Below are positions 17,759 to 26,277 of a stretch of 64,000 nucleotides of DNA, in pieces. This DNA comes from Robiginitomaculum_A sp036478535. GTDB taxonomy: Bacteria; Pseudomonadota; Alphaproteobacteria; Caulobacterales; Maricaulaceae. Position 1 is the first letter of the stretch, and every line of letters starts with the position of its first letter. Below the pieces are notes generated by a model, which had not been told where the DNA came from, did no database searches, and saw only the letters and a program-made list of their open reading frames with translations. The stretch spans positions 1,426,001-1,490,000 of the forward strand of contig OZ245059.1 in assembly GCA_965224735.1 (NCBI GenBank), written 5' to 3'. Made by a program: the position numbers and the translations under genes.

Positions 17759-18191
17759 GTTTCTTTCTTTATGTGCATTTGGTTTATGTTTTTTGACCAC
17801 GAATGCAATTGCCAGCAATCTTATTGGCGATAAGGTCGTTTTGCGCGCGCTTGATAAAGTCACTGCGACGACCGAAGATTATACGGTGAAGGTTGGCGAG
17901 CACTTAAAATATGGATCGCTTGATATTGCTATCCAGCATTGCGAAAAACGCCCGCCAGAAGAAATCCCTGAAACTTACGCTTTTTTGCAAATTTTTGATG
18001 CGCGTACAAATGGTGAAGGTGAAAAGGCTGAAGAAGTCAAGCTATTTTCTGGTTGGATGCTAGCCTCTAGCCCTGCGCTTTCGTCCCTCGATCATCCCAT
18101 CTATGATATCTGGGTGCTTGATTGTCATGTGCCGCCTCGCGAAAATGCAGATGATGGTTTGACTAAGCTTCGGAAATCAAGATCACAATAG
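17751..18191 (+). CDS. DUF2155 domain exported protein
   Basis: A 146-residue protein beginning MRKFLSLCAFGLCFLTTNAI, a signal peptide ending near AIAS. The core KVTATTEDYTVKVGEHLKYGSLDI, HCEKRPPEE, AFLQIFD, KLFSGWMLASSPALSSLDHP and YDIWVLDC is the DUF2155 pattern, with two conserved cysteines likely to form a disulfide. The function is unknown. The start at 17751 is chosen for the signal peptide and the 8-bp overlap with the NDUFA12 gene; the longer frame adds six residues. Its 3-prime end runs 67 bp into the convergent aat gene. Confidence 0.85.
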   Translation: MRKFLSLCAFGLCFLTTNAIASNLIGDKVVLRALDKVTATTEDYTVKVGEHLKYGSLDIAIQHCEKRPPEEIPETYAFLQIFDARTNGEGEKAEEVKLFSGWMLASSPALSSLDHPIYDIWVLDCHVPPRENADDGLTKLRKSRSQ

Positions 18192-18823
18192 TTCTTTGGG
18201 TAGAAACTCGCTTTGGCTTTTAAGGCTATGTCTAAGTGTTTGTGATAATCAGTGCGGCTAATTTCGATTGCGCCTAAACTTCGCAAGTGATTCGTTACAA
18301 ATTGTGTGTCGAGTAAGGTATATCCACCTGCATTAAGCCGCGCGATTAAATGCACAAGGGCGACTTTGGAGGCATTGCTTGTTTTTGAGAACATGCTTTC
18401 ACCAAAAAAACCACCTGCGAGGTTGACGCCATAGAGGCCGCCAACGAGCGCGCCATCTTGCCAACATTCTACGCTATGTGCGAAGCCCAAATCATAAATT
18501 TCTTCGTAAAGATTAAGGATGGTTTTGTTTATCCATGTGTCAGGGTGTCCTGGGCGCGGGGCAGCACAAGCGCGCACAACATCCATAAAGACCGTGTCTG
18601 TTTTAATTTCAAACCGTCCAGAACGCACTGTTTTTGCAAGCGATTTTCTAATGATTAGGCCATCAAGCGGGAGTATGCCGCGCTCATCGGGATCAACGAT
18701 AAATATGGCGTCGTTTTCCCGCGTTTCTGCCATCGGGAAAACGCCATGGGCGTAACACTCTAAGAGTTGCTCTGGCCCAAAGGGAGGCATTTCAAACTGG
18801 GGGAGGTCATTATCGCGGGACAT
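18125..18823 (-). CDS. aat: Leucyl/phenylalanyl-tRNA--protein transferase
   Basis: Adds Leu or Phe to N-terminal Lys/Arg, creating N-degrons for ClpAP. Family blocks visible: LLECYAHGVFPMAE, an aromatic/charged WxxP-like region replaced by IFIVDPDERGILPLD, W-INKTILNLYEEIYDLGFAHSVECW, LVGGLYGVNLAGGFFGESMFS (the catalytic GGxYGxxxG...ESMFS motif), SKVALVHLIARL and DTQFVTNHLRSLG. At 232 residues the length is typical. It lies downstream of accC (11 bp gap), so it is probably the last gene of the accB-accC-aat message. The C terminus overlaps the convergent DUF2155 gene. Confidence 0.95.
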   Translation of the reverse strand: MSRDNDLPQFEMPPFGPEQLLECYAHGVFPMAETRENDAIFIVDPDERGILPLDGLIIRKSLAKTVRSGRFEIKTDTVFMDVVRACAAPRPGHPDTWINKTILNLYEEIYDLGFAHSVECWQDGALVGGLYGVNLAGGFFGESMFSKTSNASKVALVHLIARLNAGGYTLLDTQFVTNHLRSLGAIEISRTDYHKHLDIALKAKASFYPKNYCDLDFRSLVKPSSAFSRGGT

Positions 18824-18834
18824 TTATTTAGGCA

Positions 18835-20184
18835 TTAGTCCTTATATTGCTCAGCCATCCACCGCTCAAGCCAGTGTATATCATATTCGCCATTGAGAAA
18901 ATCTTGTGAGTTTAGCAAATCTTCAAAGAGCGGAATGGTTGTATCTATACCCGTTATGACCATTTCGCCAAGGGCGCATCTAAGGCGGGCGAGGGCGCCT
19001 TCGCGTGTCTTCCCGTGTACAATAAGTTTTCCGATCAAGCTGTCATAGTGAGGCGGGATTGAATATCCTGCATAAAGCGCGCTGTCCAACCGTACATTGA
19101 GACCGCCAGGTGCATGAAATTCCGTAACCTTCCCCGGAGATGGAATAAAGGTTCTTGGGTTTTCTGCGTTGATGCGGCATTCAATAGAATGCCCAGAAAA
19201 AACAATATCTTCCTGCTTGAAGCTAAGGTATTGACCTGCCGCAATGCGAATTTGCTCGCGCACGAGATCAATATCGGTAATCATCTCGGTAACAGGATGC
19301 TCGACCTGCAAGCGTGTGTTCATTTCTATAAAGAAAAATTCGCCGTTTTCATATAAAAACTCAATCGTTCCAACGCCTCGATATCCTATTTTAGCAATAG
19401 CTTTACGAACGACTTCGCCTATTTCATCGCGCTGACTTGCAGTGAGTGCAGGTGAGGGGGCTTCTTCGAGAATTTTTTGGTTGCGCCTTTGCAAGGAACA
19501 ATCGCGCTCGCCAAGATGTACAACATTGCCATGAGTATCCGCGATAATTTGTATTTCTATATGGCGCGGAAGTTCCAAATAGCGTTCCAGATAAACTGAG
19601 CCATCACCAAATGCGCTAAGAGCCTCTTGGCGCGCGGCGCTAAGGGCTTCTTCTAACTCATCAGCGGTACGCGCAAGGCGCATACCACGACCGCCCCCAC
19701 CTGCGGCGGCTTTGACGAGTAATGGAAAACCCACTGATTTTGCAACTTTTTTAGCATCAGCATAAGTGCCAACACCACCATCCGAACCTGGAACAACAGG
19801 GATACCTGCATTGGCAACAGCTTCTTTTGCTGCAATTTTATCCCCCATAAGCTTTATGTGTGCCGCCGTTGGGCCTATGAAAATCATATCATGAGCTTCG
19901 ACGATATCAGCAAAGCGAGCATTTTCTGATAAAAACCCATAACCAGGGTGCACGGCGTCTGCATTGGTTATCTCGCACGCAGATATAATTGCAGGAATAT
20001 TAAGATAACTATCTGTGGCAGAGGCTGGGCCAATGCACACGCTTTCATCAGCGAGGCGTACATGCATAGCATCTTTGTCTGCGGTTGAGTGCACAGCAAC
20101 AGTGGCAATACCCATTTCCTTACAGGCACGGTGAATGCGAAGTGCGATTTCACCGCGATTGGCTATCAAGACTTTTGTAATCAT
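18835..20184 (-). CDS. accC: Acetyl-CoA carboxylase, biotin carboxylase subunit
   Basis: ATP-dependent carboxylation of biotin on AccB, first half-reaction of fatty-acid synthesis. Contains KVLIANRGEIALRIHRACKE at the start, the ATP-grasp glycine loop AAAGGGGRGMRLA, LERYLELPRHIEIQI, ERDCSLQRRNQKILEEAPSP, and FIEMNTRLQVEHPVTEMI with catalytic Glu/Asn/Arg. Length is 449 residues, as expected. It is separated from accB by 3 bp and so is co-translated with it. Confidence 0.97.
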   Translation of the reverse strand: MITKVLIANRGEIALRIHRACKEMGIATVAVHSTADKDAMHVRLADESVCIGPASATDSYLNIPAIISACEITNADAVHPGYGFLSENARFADIVEAHDMIFIGPTAAHIKLMGDKIAAKEAVANAGIPVVPGSDGGVGTYADAKKVAKSVGFPLLVKAAAGGGGRGMRLARTADELEEALSAARQEALSAFGDGSVYLERYLELPRHIEIQIIADTHGNVVHLGERDCSLQRRNQKILEEAPSPALTASQRDEIGEVVRKAIAKIGYRGVGTIEFLYENGEFFFIEMNTRLQVEHPVTEMITDIDLVREQIRIAAGQYLSFKQEDIVFSGHSIECRINAENPRTFIPSPGKVTEFHAPGGLNVRLDSALYAGYSIPPHYDSLIGKLIVHGKTREGALARLRCALGEMVITGIDTTIPLFEDLLNSQDFLNGEYDIHWLERWMAEQYKD

Positions 20185-20187
20185 GGT

Positions 20188-20661
20188 CTATCCAATAATT
20201 AGAAGGGCTTCACCAAATTCGACGGGCTGTCCGTCTTCAACAAGGATTTTTTTGACCATGCCAGCTTTCGGCGCTTTGATCGGATTAAAGGTCTTCATAG
20301 CTTCGACAAGCATGACCGTGTCGTCTGCTTTGACGCTATCGCCAACACTGACGAAGGCATTGTCATCAGGGCTTGGGCGTGAATACGCAGTGCCAACCAT
20401 GGGCGATGTTACAGCACCAGGATCAGATGTTGGTTCTGCACTTTCGGTCTTTGAAGCAGAGGTGGCTACTGGTGCGGCAGATGTTGCCATAACGACAGGT
20501 GCGGCGGCATGGCCCAGTGTGCGGGCAACGCGCAGACGCAAAGTGCCTTTTTCCATTTCAATTTCAGAAAGGCCTGTATCATTTAAAATTTCAGCAAGTT
20601 CGCGAACAAGATCGGTTTCGGTTTTATTGGTCTTTTGGGGTGTTTTAGGTTTTTGCGCCAT
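20188..20661 (-). CDS. accB: Acetyl-CoA carboxylase biotin carboxyl carrier protein
   Basis: Carries the biotin moved between AccC and the AccAD transferase. The N-terminal 55 residues are a helical dimer/AccC-binding part, then an Ala/Pro-rich linker, then the biotinyl domain from about residue 80. The target lysine lies in VEAMKTFNPIKAPKAG, where the usual A-M-K-M is A-M-K-T as in many alphaproteobacterial homologues. It starts at ATG 20661 and is followed directly by accC. Confidence 0.96.
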   Translation of the reverse strand: MAQKPKTPQKTNKTETDLVRELAEILNDTGLSEIEMEKGTLRLRVARTLGHAAAPVVMATSAAPVATSASKTESAEPTSDPGAVTSPMVGTAYSRPSPDDNAFVSVGDSVKADDTVMLVEAMKTFNPIKAPKAGMVKKILVEDGQPVEFGEALLIIG

Positions 20662-20702
20662 GGTTTATTATTTCCCTGTTTTTAGTCTTATGGTATTTAT
20701 TT

Positions 20703-21137
20703 TTAAAATTTGGCGATAACTGCTTTTATTCCCAAAAGGTATGAATTCACACCAAATCCGCTAATACTCCCTGTTACAGCTGGTGCGATATAGGATGTTT
20801 GGCGAAAGGATTCGCGCGCCGCAGGTTGGGAGATATGTATCTCAATGCTCGGAATGGTCAAGGTCTTTAATGCGTCATATATCGCGATGGATGTATGGGT
20901 ATAGGCGGCGGCATTTATCAAAATTGCGTAGCCGCGCGCGCCTGCCTCTTGTATGTAATCAACAAGTTCGCCTTCAATATTTGTTTGGCGAAATTCTAAT
21001 TTGTACCCTTGCTCTTTACAAGACCTTGCACACAGTTTCTCTATATCTGTTAAAGTTGCTTTCCCGTAAATATCTGGCTGCCGCTGTCCTAAGAGGTTGA
21101 GATTTGGCCCATTTAGAATATATATGGGTTTAGGCAT
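20703..21137 (-). CDS. aroQ: Type II 3-dehydroquinate dehydratase
   Basis: Dodecameric shikimate-pathway enzyme that dehydrates 3-dehydroquinate. The start at 21137 gives MPKPIYILNGPNLNLLGQR, with the canonical N-G-P-N-L-N-L-L-G segment at the N terminus; the 17 residues upstream in frame are not typical. Active-site pieces: YG (Tyr flap), EFRQTNIEGELVDYIQEA, LINAAAYTHTSIAIYDAL, and EIHISQPAARESFRQTSYIAPA. Length is 144 residues, normal. It lies 41 bp upstream of accB on the same strand, a common alphaproteobacterial order. Confidence 0.95.
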   Translation of the reverse strand: MPKPIYILNGPNLNLLGQRQPDIYGKATLTDIEKLCARSCKEQGYKLEFRQTNIEGELVDYIQEAGARGYAILINAAAYTHTSIAIYDALKTLTIPSIEIHISQPAARESFRQTSYIAPAVTGSISGFGVNSYLLGIKAVIAKF

Positions 21138-21208
21138 AGGGATCCTTACGAGTCTACGAAGAATCAAACTTAACAAAGCCAAGAGCAAACGGAAAGTCTT
21201 TATTGATT

Positions 21209-21418
21209 ATGAGTTTAACAATTTTGATTAATGGCGAAATACATGCGGGTATACCAGTAGGGATAAGTGTTGGAGGGTTGCTCTCGCATTTAAAATTACC
21301 AAGCACAAAAATAGCAGTTGAACGCAATCAGGCAATCGTGTCTAAGTCTGCTTACGAAACGACGAATATTGAGCATGGCGATATATTTGAGATCATCCAT
21401 TTTATCGGAGGCGGGTAA
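21209..21418 (+). CDS. thiS: Sulfur carrier protein ThiS
   Basis: A 69-residue ubiquitin-like protein that delivers sulfur, as a C-terminal thiocarboxylate, to ThiG. It ends in the required Gly-Gly (FIGGG). The ATG at 21209 (MSLTILING) is chosen over a TTG six bases upstream; GGAAAG lies about 18 bp before it. The stop overlaps the thiG start as TAATG, so the two are translated together. No TPP riboswitch is visible in the short gap upstream. Confidence 0.92.
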   Translation: MSLTILINGEIHAGIPVGISVGGLLSHLKLPSTKIAVERNQAIVSKSAYETTNIEHGDIFEIIHFIGGG

Positions 21419-22191
21419 TGCCCAAAAATGTATTGAAAATTGCAGGGCAAGAATTTTCCTCTCGCCTAATAATAGGGACTGGAAAGTATAAAGACTATGC
21501 CCAAAACGCAGCCGCGTTGGCGGCTTCAGGCGCTGAAATTGTCACTGTTGCCGTTCGCCGCGTAAATATCAGCAGTCCGAACGAACCTATGCTTGTGGAT
21601 TTTATTGACCCCAAGAAAACGACGTATTTGCCCAATACTGCGGGCTGTTTTACGGGCGAAGATGCTGTGCGTACGCTCAGGTTAGCGCGTGAAGCTGGCG
21701 GCTGGGATTTGGTTAAACTGGAAGTGCTCTCAGACCCTAAACATTTATACCCCGATATGGAAGAAACCATGCGGGCTGCCAAAATGCTGATTGATGACGG
21801 GTTTAAAGTCATGGTGTATACATCTGATGATCCCGTTTTTGCGCGAAAACTTGAAGATATGGGCTGCGTTGCTATCATGCCGCTCGGCGCCCCGATTGGC
21901 TCGGGGCTTGGAATACAAAACAAAGTCAATATCTGCCTAATTGTTGAGCAATCGAGTGTTCCTGTGATTGTCGATGCGGGAGTTGGCACTGCCTCAGAGG
22001 CAACGGTGGCTATGGAGCTAGGGGTTGACGCTGTAATAATCAATACGGCTATCGCAGAAGCCAAAGACCCGGTTCGTATGGCAAAGGCTATGAAACATGC
22101 AATTATCGCAGGCCGGGAAGCTTACCTTGCTGGACGTATGCCGCGTAAACGCTATGCAGACCCAAGCTCGCCGCTAGCTGGGTTGATTTAA
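21418..22191 (+). CDS. thiG: Thiazole synthase ThiG
   Basis: TIM-barrel enzyme that builds the thiamine thiazole phosphate from DXP, ThiS-thiocarboxylate and an iminoglycine. Visible: SRLIIGTGKYKDY, EIVTVAVRRVN, LPNTAGCFTGEDAVRTLRLA, LVKLEVLSDPKHLYPD (Schiff-base Lys in V-K-L-E-V), IMPLGAPIGSGLGIQN, PVIVDAGVGTASEATVAMELG and AVIINTAIAEAKDPVRMA. Length is 257 residues. It forms an operon with thiS; other thi genes are not in the window. Confidence 0.97.
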   Translation: MPKNVLKIAGQEFSSRLIIGTGKYKDYAQNAAALAASGAEIVTVAVRRVNISSPNEPMLVDFIDPKKTTYLPNTAGCFTGEDAVRTLRLAREAGGWDLVKLEVLSDPKHLYPDMEETMRAAKMLIDDGFKVMVYTSDDPVFARKLEDMGCVAIMPLGAPIGSGLGIQNKVNICLIVEQSSVPVIVDAGVGTASEATVAMELGVDAVIINTAIAEAKDPVRMAKAMKHAIIAGREAYLAGRMPRKRYADPSSPLAGLI

Positions 22192-22724
22192 AGGTATATA
22201 TACAGCCGGGGAGGCCACAGCATAACACGGTATTTCAGCAACACATTTCAGCAACACAGGGATTAATTTTGTGAGTTTTGTACATTTTAAGGGGCGGTGG
22301 TTGGTTTTTGTTGATGTTTTCGGCTTTGTTTGTCGTTTGCCTCGTTCATTTACCTTATTGTGAATTAAGTCTAGTTTACGCCAGTCCAAGACAACTTAGG
22401 CGGCGTCCAGTCAGCGCAGAGTGGGATGTTCAAGGTCGGTCTGGGCAATAAAAGTTAGGCTTGGGCCGTGAATAATTTTTGCATCCCCAAACATAACAAA
22501 ATTACCAAAAAAAAGAATCCCTAACTTACGCAGAGGTTTCATGAGTTTAATCAGTGCCCAATTATTGGGGAGCGCCTTAGTGTTTTCAAAAACTTTGGAG
22601 AACGAAGTGTAGACGAAGGAGGTAGTTCTTTATGCCATTTTGCTTGACAATACACTACGAGCCAACGTATTAAATATGCAATAGCGTTTTATATATAGTT
22701 TATAAAGGTGAGTTAGGTACATTA
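22192..22724. other. Intergenic region upstream of the L-fucose cluster
   Basis: 533 bp without a recognisable gene. A tandem copy of ATTTCAGCAACACA is seen near 22230-22258. The last 80 bp hold the likely fucose-operon promoter, listed separately. Short frames here, such as one from an ATG near 22540, match nothing I know and are not called. The region probably marks the boundary between the housekeeping block and an acquired catabolic island. Confidence 0.45.
22644..22673 (+). promoter_or_regulatory. Probable sigma-70 promoter of the L-fucose operon
   Basis: A perfect -35 TTGACA (22644-22649) and a -10 TATTAA (22668-22673, 4/6) stand 18 bp apart, 52 bp before the first gene. No operator can be assigned, and no regulator gene is present in the cluster, so control must come from elsewhere. 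Confidence 0.55.
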
Positions 22725-23765
22725 ATGCGGCGTGAAATTGTTTCAAGGACATTGGGAAAAACGGATGTTGAGCTTTCTGCGCTAGGCTTCGGTGCGGCGT
22801 CATTGGGCAATTTATATCAGGCCATTTCTAACAATCAGGCTCGTGAGACGCTTCAGGCGGCAGTTGATTGTGGCCTGACTTATATTGATACTGCCCCCTT
22901 TTACGGTTATGGTTTGAGCGAGAGACGTGTTGGAGATTTCCTTCGTAGCCAGGGTCAGGATAGTTTTGTTCTGTCGACTAAAGTTGGCCGTTTTCTCAAA
23001 CCAGATGTAACAGCTGATACCAACCGAATTCGCGATGGTTTTGCCTCTCCCATGCCCTTCCGACCTGAATATGATTATTCCTATGATGGTATAATGCGAT
23101 CTTACGAGGATAGTTTGCAACGACTGGGTCTTGGGCGCATTGACATTCTTCTTGTGCATGACATTGGTGTTCAGACTCATGGAGCGGATAATGGCCGTCA
23201 TTTCCAGGATTTGGAGATGGGCGGATATCGCGCACTAGATGAGTTGAGAAAATCTGGGGCCGTCGGAGCCATCGGGCTTGGGGTAAATGAATGGGAAATA
23301 TGTGAACAAGCCATGGAAATTGGCCAATTCGACTGTTTTTTGTTAGCAGGGCGCTATACTTTGTTGGAGCAAGAGCCGTTTGAAAGTTTTTTTCCTAAAT
23401 GCAAAGCGCATGGCGCGTCTATCATCGTGGGTGGGGCGTATAATTCGGGAATTTTGGCTACAGGCACCAAAAGTGGCAACGTGATGCACTATAATTATGA
23501 ACCAGCCACAACAGAAATTATTTCGCGGGTTCAGTGCATTGAAAGAGTTTGTGAAACTTATAACGTGACGCTGGCAGCGGCGGCTTTGCAGTTCCCGCTG
23601 GCGCATGAGATAGTTGCTAGCGTGATACCAGGCCTAGGTAAGGTCAAAAGAGTTGAGCAAACTATCGCTCTTTATCACGAAGATATCCCTGTTGAATTCT
23701 GGCAAACATTGAAAGACGAGGGGATTTTGCCGCAAAATGTCCCTGTCCCTACGGGGCGAAGATGA
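22725..23765 (+). CDS. Aldo/keto reductase, L-fucose (D-threo-aldose) 1-dehydrogenase
   Basis: Probably oxidises L-fucose to its lactone with NAD(P)+. The AKR fold is clear: LGFGAASLGNLY, GLTYIDTAPFYGYGLSERRVG (catalytic Asp and Tyr), FVLSTKVGR (catalytic Lys), DILLVHDI (catalytic His) and a C-terminal SVIPGLGKVKRVEQTI coenzyme segment. Subfamily assignment to D-threo-aldose dehydrogenase rests on the whole sequence pattern plus the neighbours (lactonase, dehydratase, mutarotase, FucP). It overlaps the lactonase gene by 4 bp (ATGA). Length is 346 residues. Confidence 0.85.
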   Translation: MRREIVSRTLGKTDVELSALGFGAASLGNLYQAISNNQARETLQAAVDCGLTYIDTAPFYGYGLSERRVGDFLRSQGQDSFVLSTKVGRFLKPDVTADTNRIRDGFASPMPFRPEYDYSYDGIMRSYEDSLQRLGLGRIDILLVHDIGVQTHGADNGRHFQDLEMGGYRALDELRKSGAVGAIGLGVNEWEICEQAMEIGQFDCFLLAGRYTLLEQEPFESFFPKCKAHGASIIVGGAYNSGILATGTKSGNVMHYNYEPATTEIISRVQCIERVCETYNVTLAAAALQFPLAHEIVASVIPGLGKVKRVEQTIALYHEDIPVEFWQTLKDEGILPQNVPVPTGRR

Positions 23766-24607
23766 TGGCTAGTTCCCCACGGGGCCGTATCGATAGTCAT
23801 CACCATTTATGGTCGTTGGCACGGGGTGATTATGGTTGGCTAACTCCGGAGCTTGATGTTTTATTTCAGGATTTTTTGCCAATAGATTTAGATCGCTTAA
23901 TAAAAAAAACAGCAGTTAAACGAACTGTTCTTGTGCAAGCGGCTCCGACGGTGGCTGAAACGCGTTATCTTTTATCTCTGGCGGAGGAGAGCTCTTCTAT
24001 CGCTGCGGTTGTCGGCTGGGTAGATATGGAAGCTTCAGAGGCAGAATATCAAATTTGTAATTTATCCTGTCATGCTAAATTCAGGGGCATTCGCCCCATG
24101 ATGCAGGACATTCCTGAACCTGATTGGATATTGAAGCCAGAACTTGATCCTGCTTTTCGGGCGTTGGAGCGTCTGGATTTAAGTTTTGATGCCCTTATTA
24201 GAACCATACATATCAGGAATTTGCAGGAAATTTCCCGACGTTATCCAGCATTACGGATTGTTATTAATCATGCCGCCAAGCCCAATATTGCAGGTGGGGC
24301 CTTTCCAGATTGGGCCGAAGCTATGAAGAAAATATCAGAATCCGCCAATATTTATTGCAAAATATCTGGATTGTTAACGGAAGCAGAACCTCGCGCTGCG
24401 GCTCAGAGCTTAAAGCCGTGGGTAGATCATCTGATAGAATGTTTTGGAGCTGAACGTTTGATGTGGGGCAGTGACTGGCCCGTATTGAATTTGGTTAGTA
24501 ATTACAAGCACTGGGCGGAAATGTCTGATGTGCTTTTTGCAGAATTAGCCAAAGCCGAACAGAATTTTATTTACGGAGAAACGGCTCGTGCCTTTTATAA
24601 AATCTAA
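23762..24607 (+). CDS. Amidohydrolase family protein, probable L-fuconolactonase
   Basis: A COG3618-type TIM-barrel hydrolase of 281 residues. The metal-binding start is RIDSHHHLWS (HxH). KFRGIRPMMQD, RIVINHAAKP (His) and ERLMWGSDWPVLNL (catalytic Asp) complete the pattern. The family covers lactonases acting on fuconate and rhamnonate lactones and 2-pyrone-4,6-dicarboxylate. The fucose neighbours favour L-fucono-1,5-lactone hydrolysis. It overlaps the preceding dehydrogenase gene by 4 bp, and its 3-prime end overlaps the small SAF gene. Confidence 0.85.
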   Translation: MMASSPRGRIDSHHHLWSLARGDYGWLTPELDVLFQDFLPIDLDRLIKKTAVKRTVLVQAAPTVAETRYLLSLAEESSSIAAVVGWVDMEASEAEYQICNLSCHAKFRGIRPMMQDIPEPDWILKPELDPAFRALERLDLSFDALIRTIHIRNLQEISRRYPALRIVINHAAKPNIAGGAFPDWAEAMKKISESANIYCKISGLLTEAEPRAAAQSLKPWVDHLIECFGAERLMWGSDWPVLNLVSNYKHWAEMSDVLFAELAKAEQNFIYGETARAFYKI

Positions 24608-24917
24608 AAATAATGGAGTCAAATTTATCCTGCTTCATTCAAAAGATAATGTGCTAATTTGTAGCGCGGCGTCCCGTAAAGGGGATATCGTCAATATTGA
24701 CGGCGATGACGTTATGTTATTATGTGATATGACCATGGGGCATAAAATTGCCCGCCATGCGCTTGGTAAAGCATGCATCATCATAAAATCCGGCGCGCCT
24801 ATTGGTAGTTTGATTTGCACTGTTGTGCCAGGAGAGCATATTCATCTTCATAATATGAAAAGTGATTATATTCCCAGTCATACCCGCAAAGCATCAGGAG
24901 GAAATACCAGTGAGTAA
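24588..24917 (+). CDS. SAF-domain small subunit of a UxaA-type sugar-acid dehydratase
   Basis: A 109-residue protein matching the N-terminal SAF domain of altronate dehydratase UxaA (LLHSKDNVLICSAASRKGD, LCDMTMGHKIARHALGKA, IIKSGAPIGSLICTVVPGEHIHLHNMKSDY). The catalytic domain is encoded separately by the next gene, so the enzyme is split in two as in several sugar-acid dehydratases. The GTG start at 24588 lies inside the lactonase 3-prime end; a start nearer 24618, behind TGGAG, is also possible but would need a rare codon. The stop overlaps the GTG of the large subunit. Confidence 0.82.
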   Translation: MPFIKSKNNGVKFILLHSKDNVLICSAASRKGDIVNIDGDDVMLLCDMTMGHKIARHALGKACIIIKSGAPIGSLICTVVPGEHIHLHNMKSDYIPSHTRKASGGNTSE

Positions 24918-26112
24918 TATGATAAATGGTTTCCAAAGACAGGATGGCCGCATAGGGATTCGCAATGAAATACTTGTAATTTATCTTGTGGAATGTGCCC
25001 ATCATGTTGCGCGGCGCATCGTTGATGAGTGTGACCATGGTAAAGCGCAGTTAATTGGGTTCCCAGGATGTTACCCTAATGACTATGCACTGAAGATCAT
25101 GAAATCCCTGTCTACGCATCCGAATGTGGCCGGAGCGTTGCTGATATCGTTGGGTTGCGAAAGTTTTAATCGTGAGGAATTAGCCAAGGCAATAATTGAT
25201 AGTGGTCGTTCGGTAGAAACGCTGGTTATACAAGAACATGGCGGAACGGTAAAAACCATTAATTTAGGCATTGAGGCCGTAGAAAGATTGCGGGTAGAGG
25301 CTGACAAAGCGCCGCGCGCTGCAATGGCGGTAAGTGATTTGATAGTTGGGACTATTTGCGGGGGGTCTGATGGGACAAGTGGCATTACAGCAAATCCTGC
25401 AGTCGGTCGGTGTTTTGATCATCTAGTTGAACAAGGAGCGATCTGTATATTTGAAGAAACTGGTGAGCTTGTCGGGTGCGAACAGTTTATGGCAAGTCGT
25501 GCCGTAACACCAGAACTGGGAAAGCTGATTGAGGCTTCGGTGAATAAAGCAGCTGCTTATTATACGATTATGGGGTATGGTAGTTTTGCGCCTGGTAATG
25601 CCGAAGGAGGGCTGACAACACAAGAGGAGAAATCAATCGGAGCCTATTCTAAATCTGGTAATTCTCCCATATCTGGGTTGTTAAAACCGGGTGAGCGCCC
25701 CTCTAACCCAGGGCTTTATTTACTTGATGTGGTGCCAGATGGAGAACCGCGTTTTGGGTTCCCCAATATTTCAGATAATGCGGAAATAGTAGAATTGATT
25801 GCCTGTGGTGCTCATCTGATTTTATTTACCACAGGCAGGGGATCCGTTGTAGGATCTGCTATTTCGCCAGTTATCAAGATATGTGCGAACCCTGATACCT
25901 ACGCGCGCCTCTCGGATGATATGGATATCAATGCGGGCATTATCTTAGAGGGTATGGTGACGGTTGATGACATTGGAGAAGAAATTTTTCAACAGGTCAT
26001 AGACGTTGCTTCTGGTGAGGAAACCGTATCAGAGGCATTGGGTCATCAGGAATTCATTCTAACCTATAAAAGTTTTGAGCCCTCAGGGCCATCCTGTATG
26101 CCCAACAGGTAA
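24910..26112 (+). CDS. UxaA-type sugar-acid dehydratase, large subunit
   Basis: Matches the catalytic C-terminal domain of altronate/galactarate dehydratases: FQRQDGRIGIRNEILVIYLV (the G-R-x-G-x-R-N start), HVARRIVDE, LIGFPGCY, LISLGCESF, VIQEHGGTVKTI, GTICGGSDGTSGITANPAVG, FEETGELVGCE, FTTGRGSVVGSAISPVIKIC. Conserved Cys residues (GCE, TICGGSDG) would bind the metal or iron cofactor. The likely substrate here is L-fuconate, giving 2-keto-3-deoxy-L-fuconate, inferred from context; altronate remains possible. The GTG at 24910 stands 8 bp behind AGGAGG and overlaps the small-subunit stop; an ATG three codons on is the alternative. Confidence 0.85.
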   Translation: MSNMINGFQRQDGRIGIRNEILVIYLVECAHHVARRIVDECDHGKAQLIGFPGCYPNDYALKIMKSLSTHPNVAGALLISLGCESFNREELAKAIIDSGRSVETLVIQEHGGTVKTINLGIEAVERLRVEADKAPRAAMAVSDLIVGTICGGSDGTSGITANPAVGRCFDHLVEQGAICIFEETGELVGCEQFMASRAVTPELGKLIEASVNKAAAYYTIMGYGSFAPGNAEGGLTTQEEKSIGAYSKSGNSPISGLLKPGERPSNPGLYLLDVVPDGEPRFGFPNISDNAEIVELIACGAHLILFTTGRGSVVGSAISPVIKICANPDTYARLSDDMDINAGIILEGMVTVDDIGEEIFQQVIDVASGEETVSEALGHQEFILTYKSFEPSGPSCMPNR

Positions 26113-26133
26113 AACAACGGAAAGGAGCATAAG

Positions 26134-26277
26134 ATGAGTCGGAGATTGGAAGAAAAAAATATTCTGATTAGTATTATTGTGTATGATATTGGCGGAGTGA
26201 CTACCAAGCAGTTTGTGCAAGAAAGAGCAGTTTGTCACTATGAGACCAGCCCGTGTCGTTGTTGGTGTTTGGCCTAA
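26134..26277 (+). pseudogene. Remnant of a short-chain dehydrogenase gene (probable)
   Basis: An ATG with a good ribosome binding site (AAAGGAG) opens with MSRRLEEKNILIS, which resembles the first strand of SDR enzymes (x-L-x-G-K-x-x-L-I-T). Instead of the glycine-rich loop it runs into unrelated residues and stops 47 codons in, its TAA overlapping the mutarotase ATG (TAATG). An SDR, 2-keto-3-deoxy-L-fuconate dehydrogenase, is the enzyme expected next in the non-phosphorylating fucose pathway. I infer a gene reduced by internal deletion whose translation start may still feed the mutarotase. It could instead be a small leader peptide. Confidence 0.45.
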
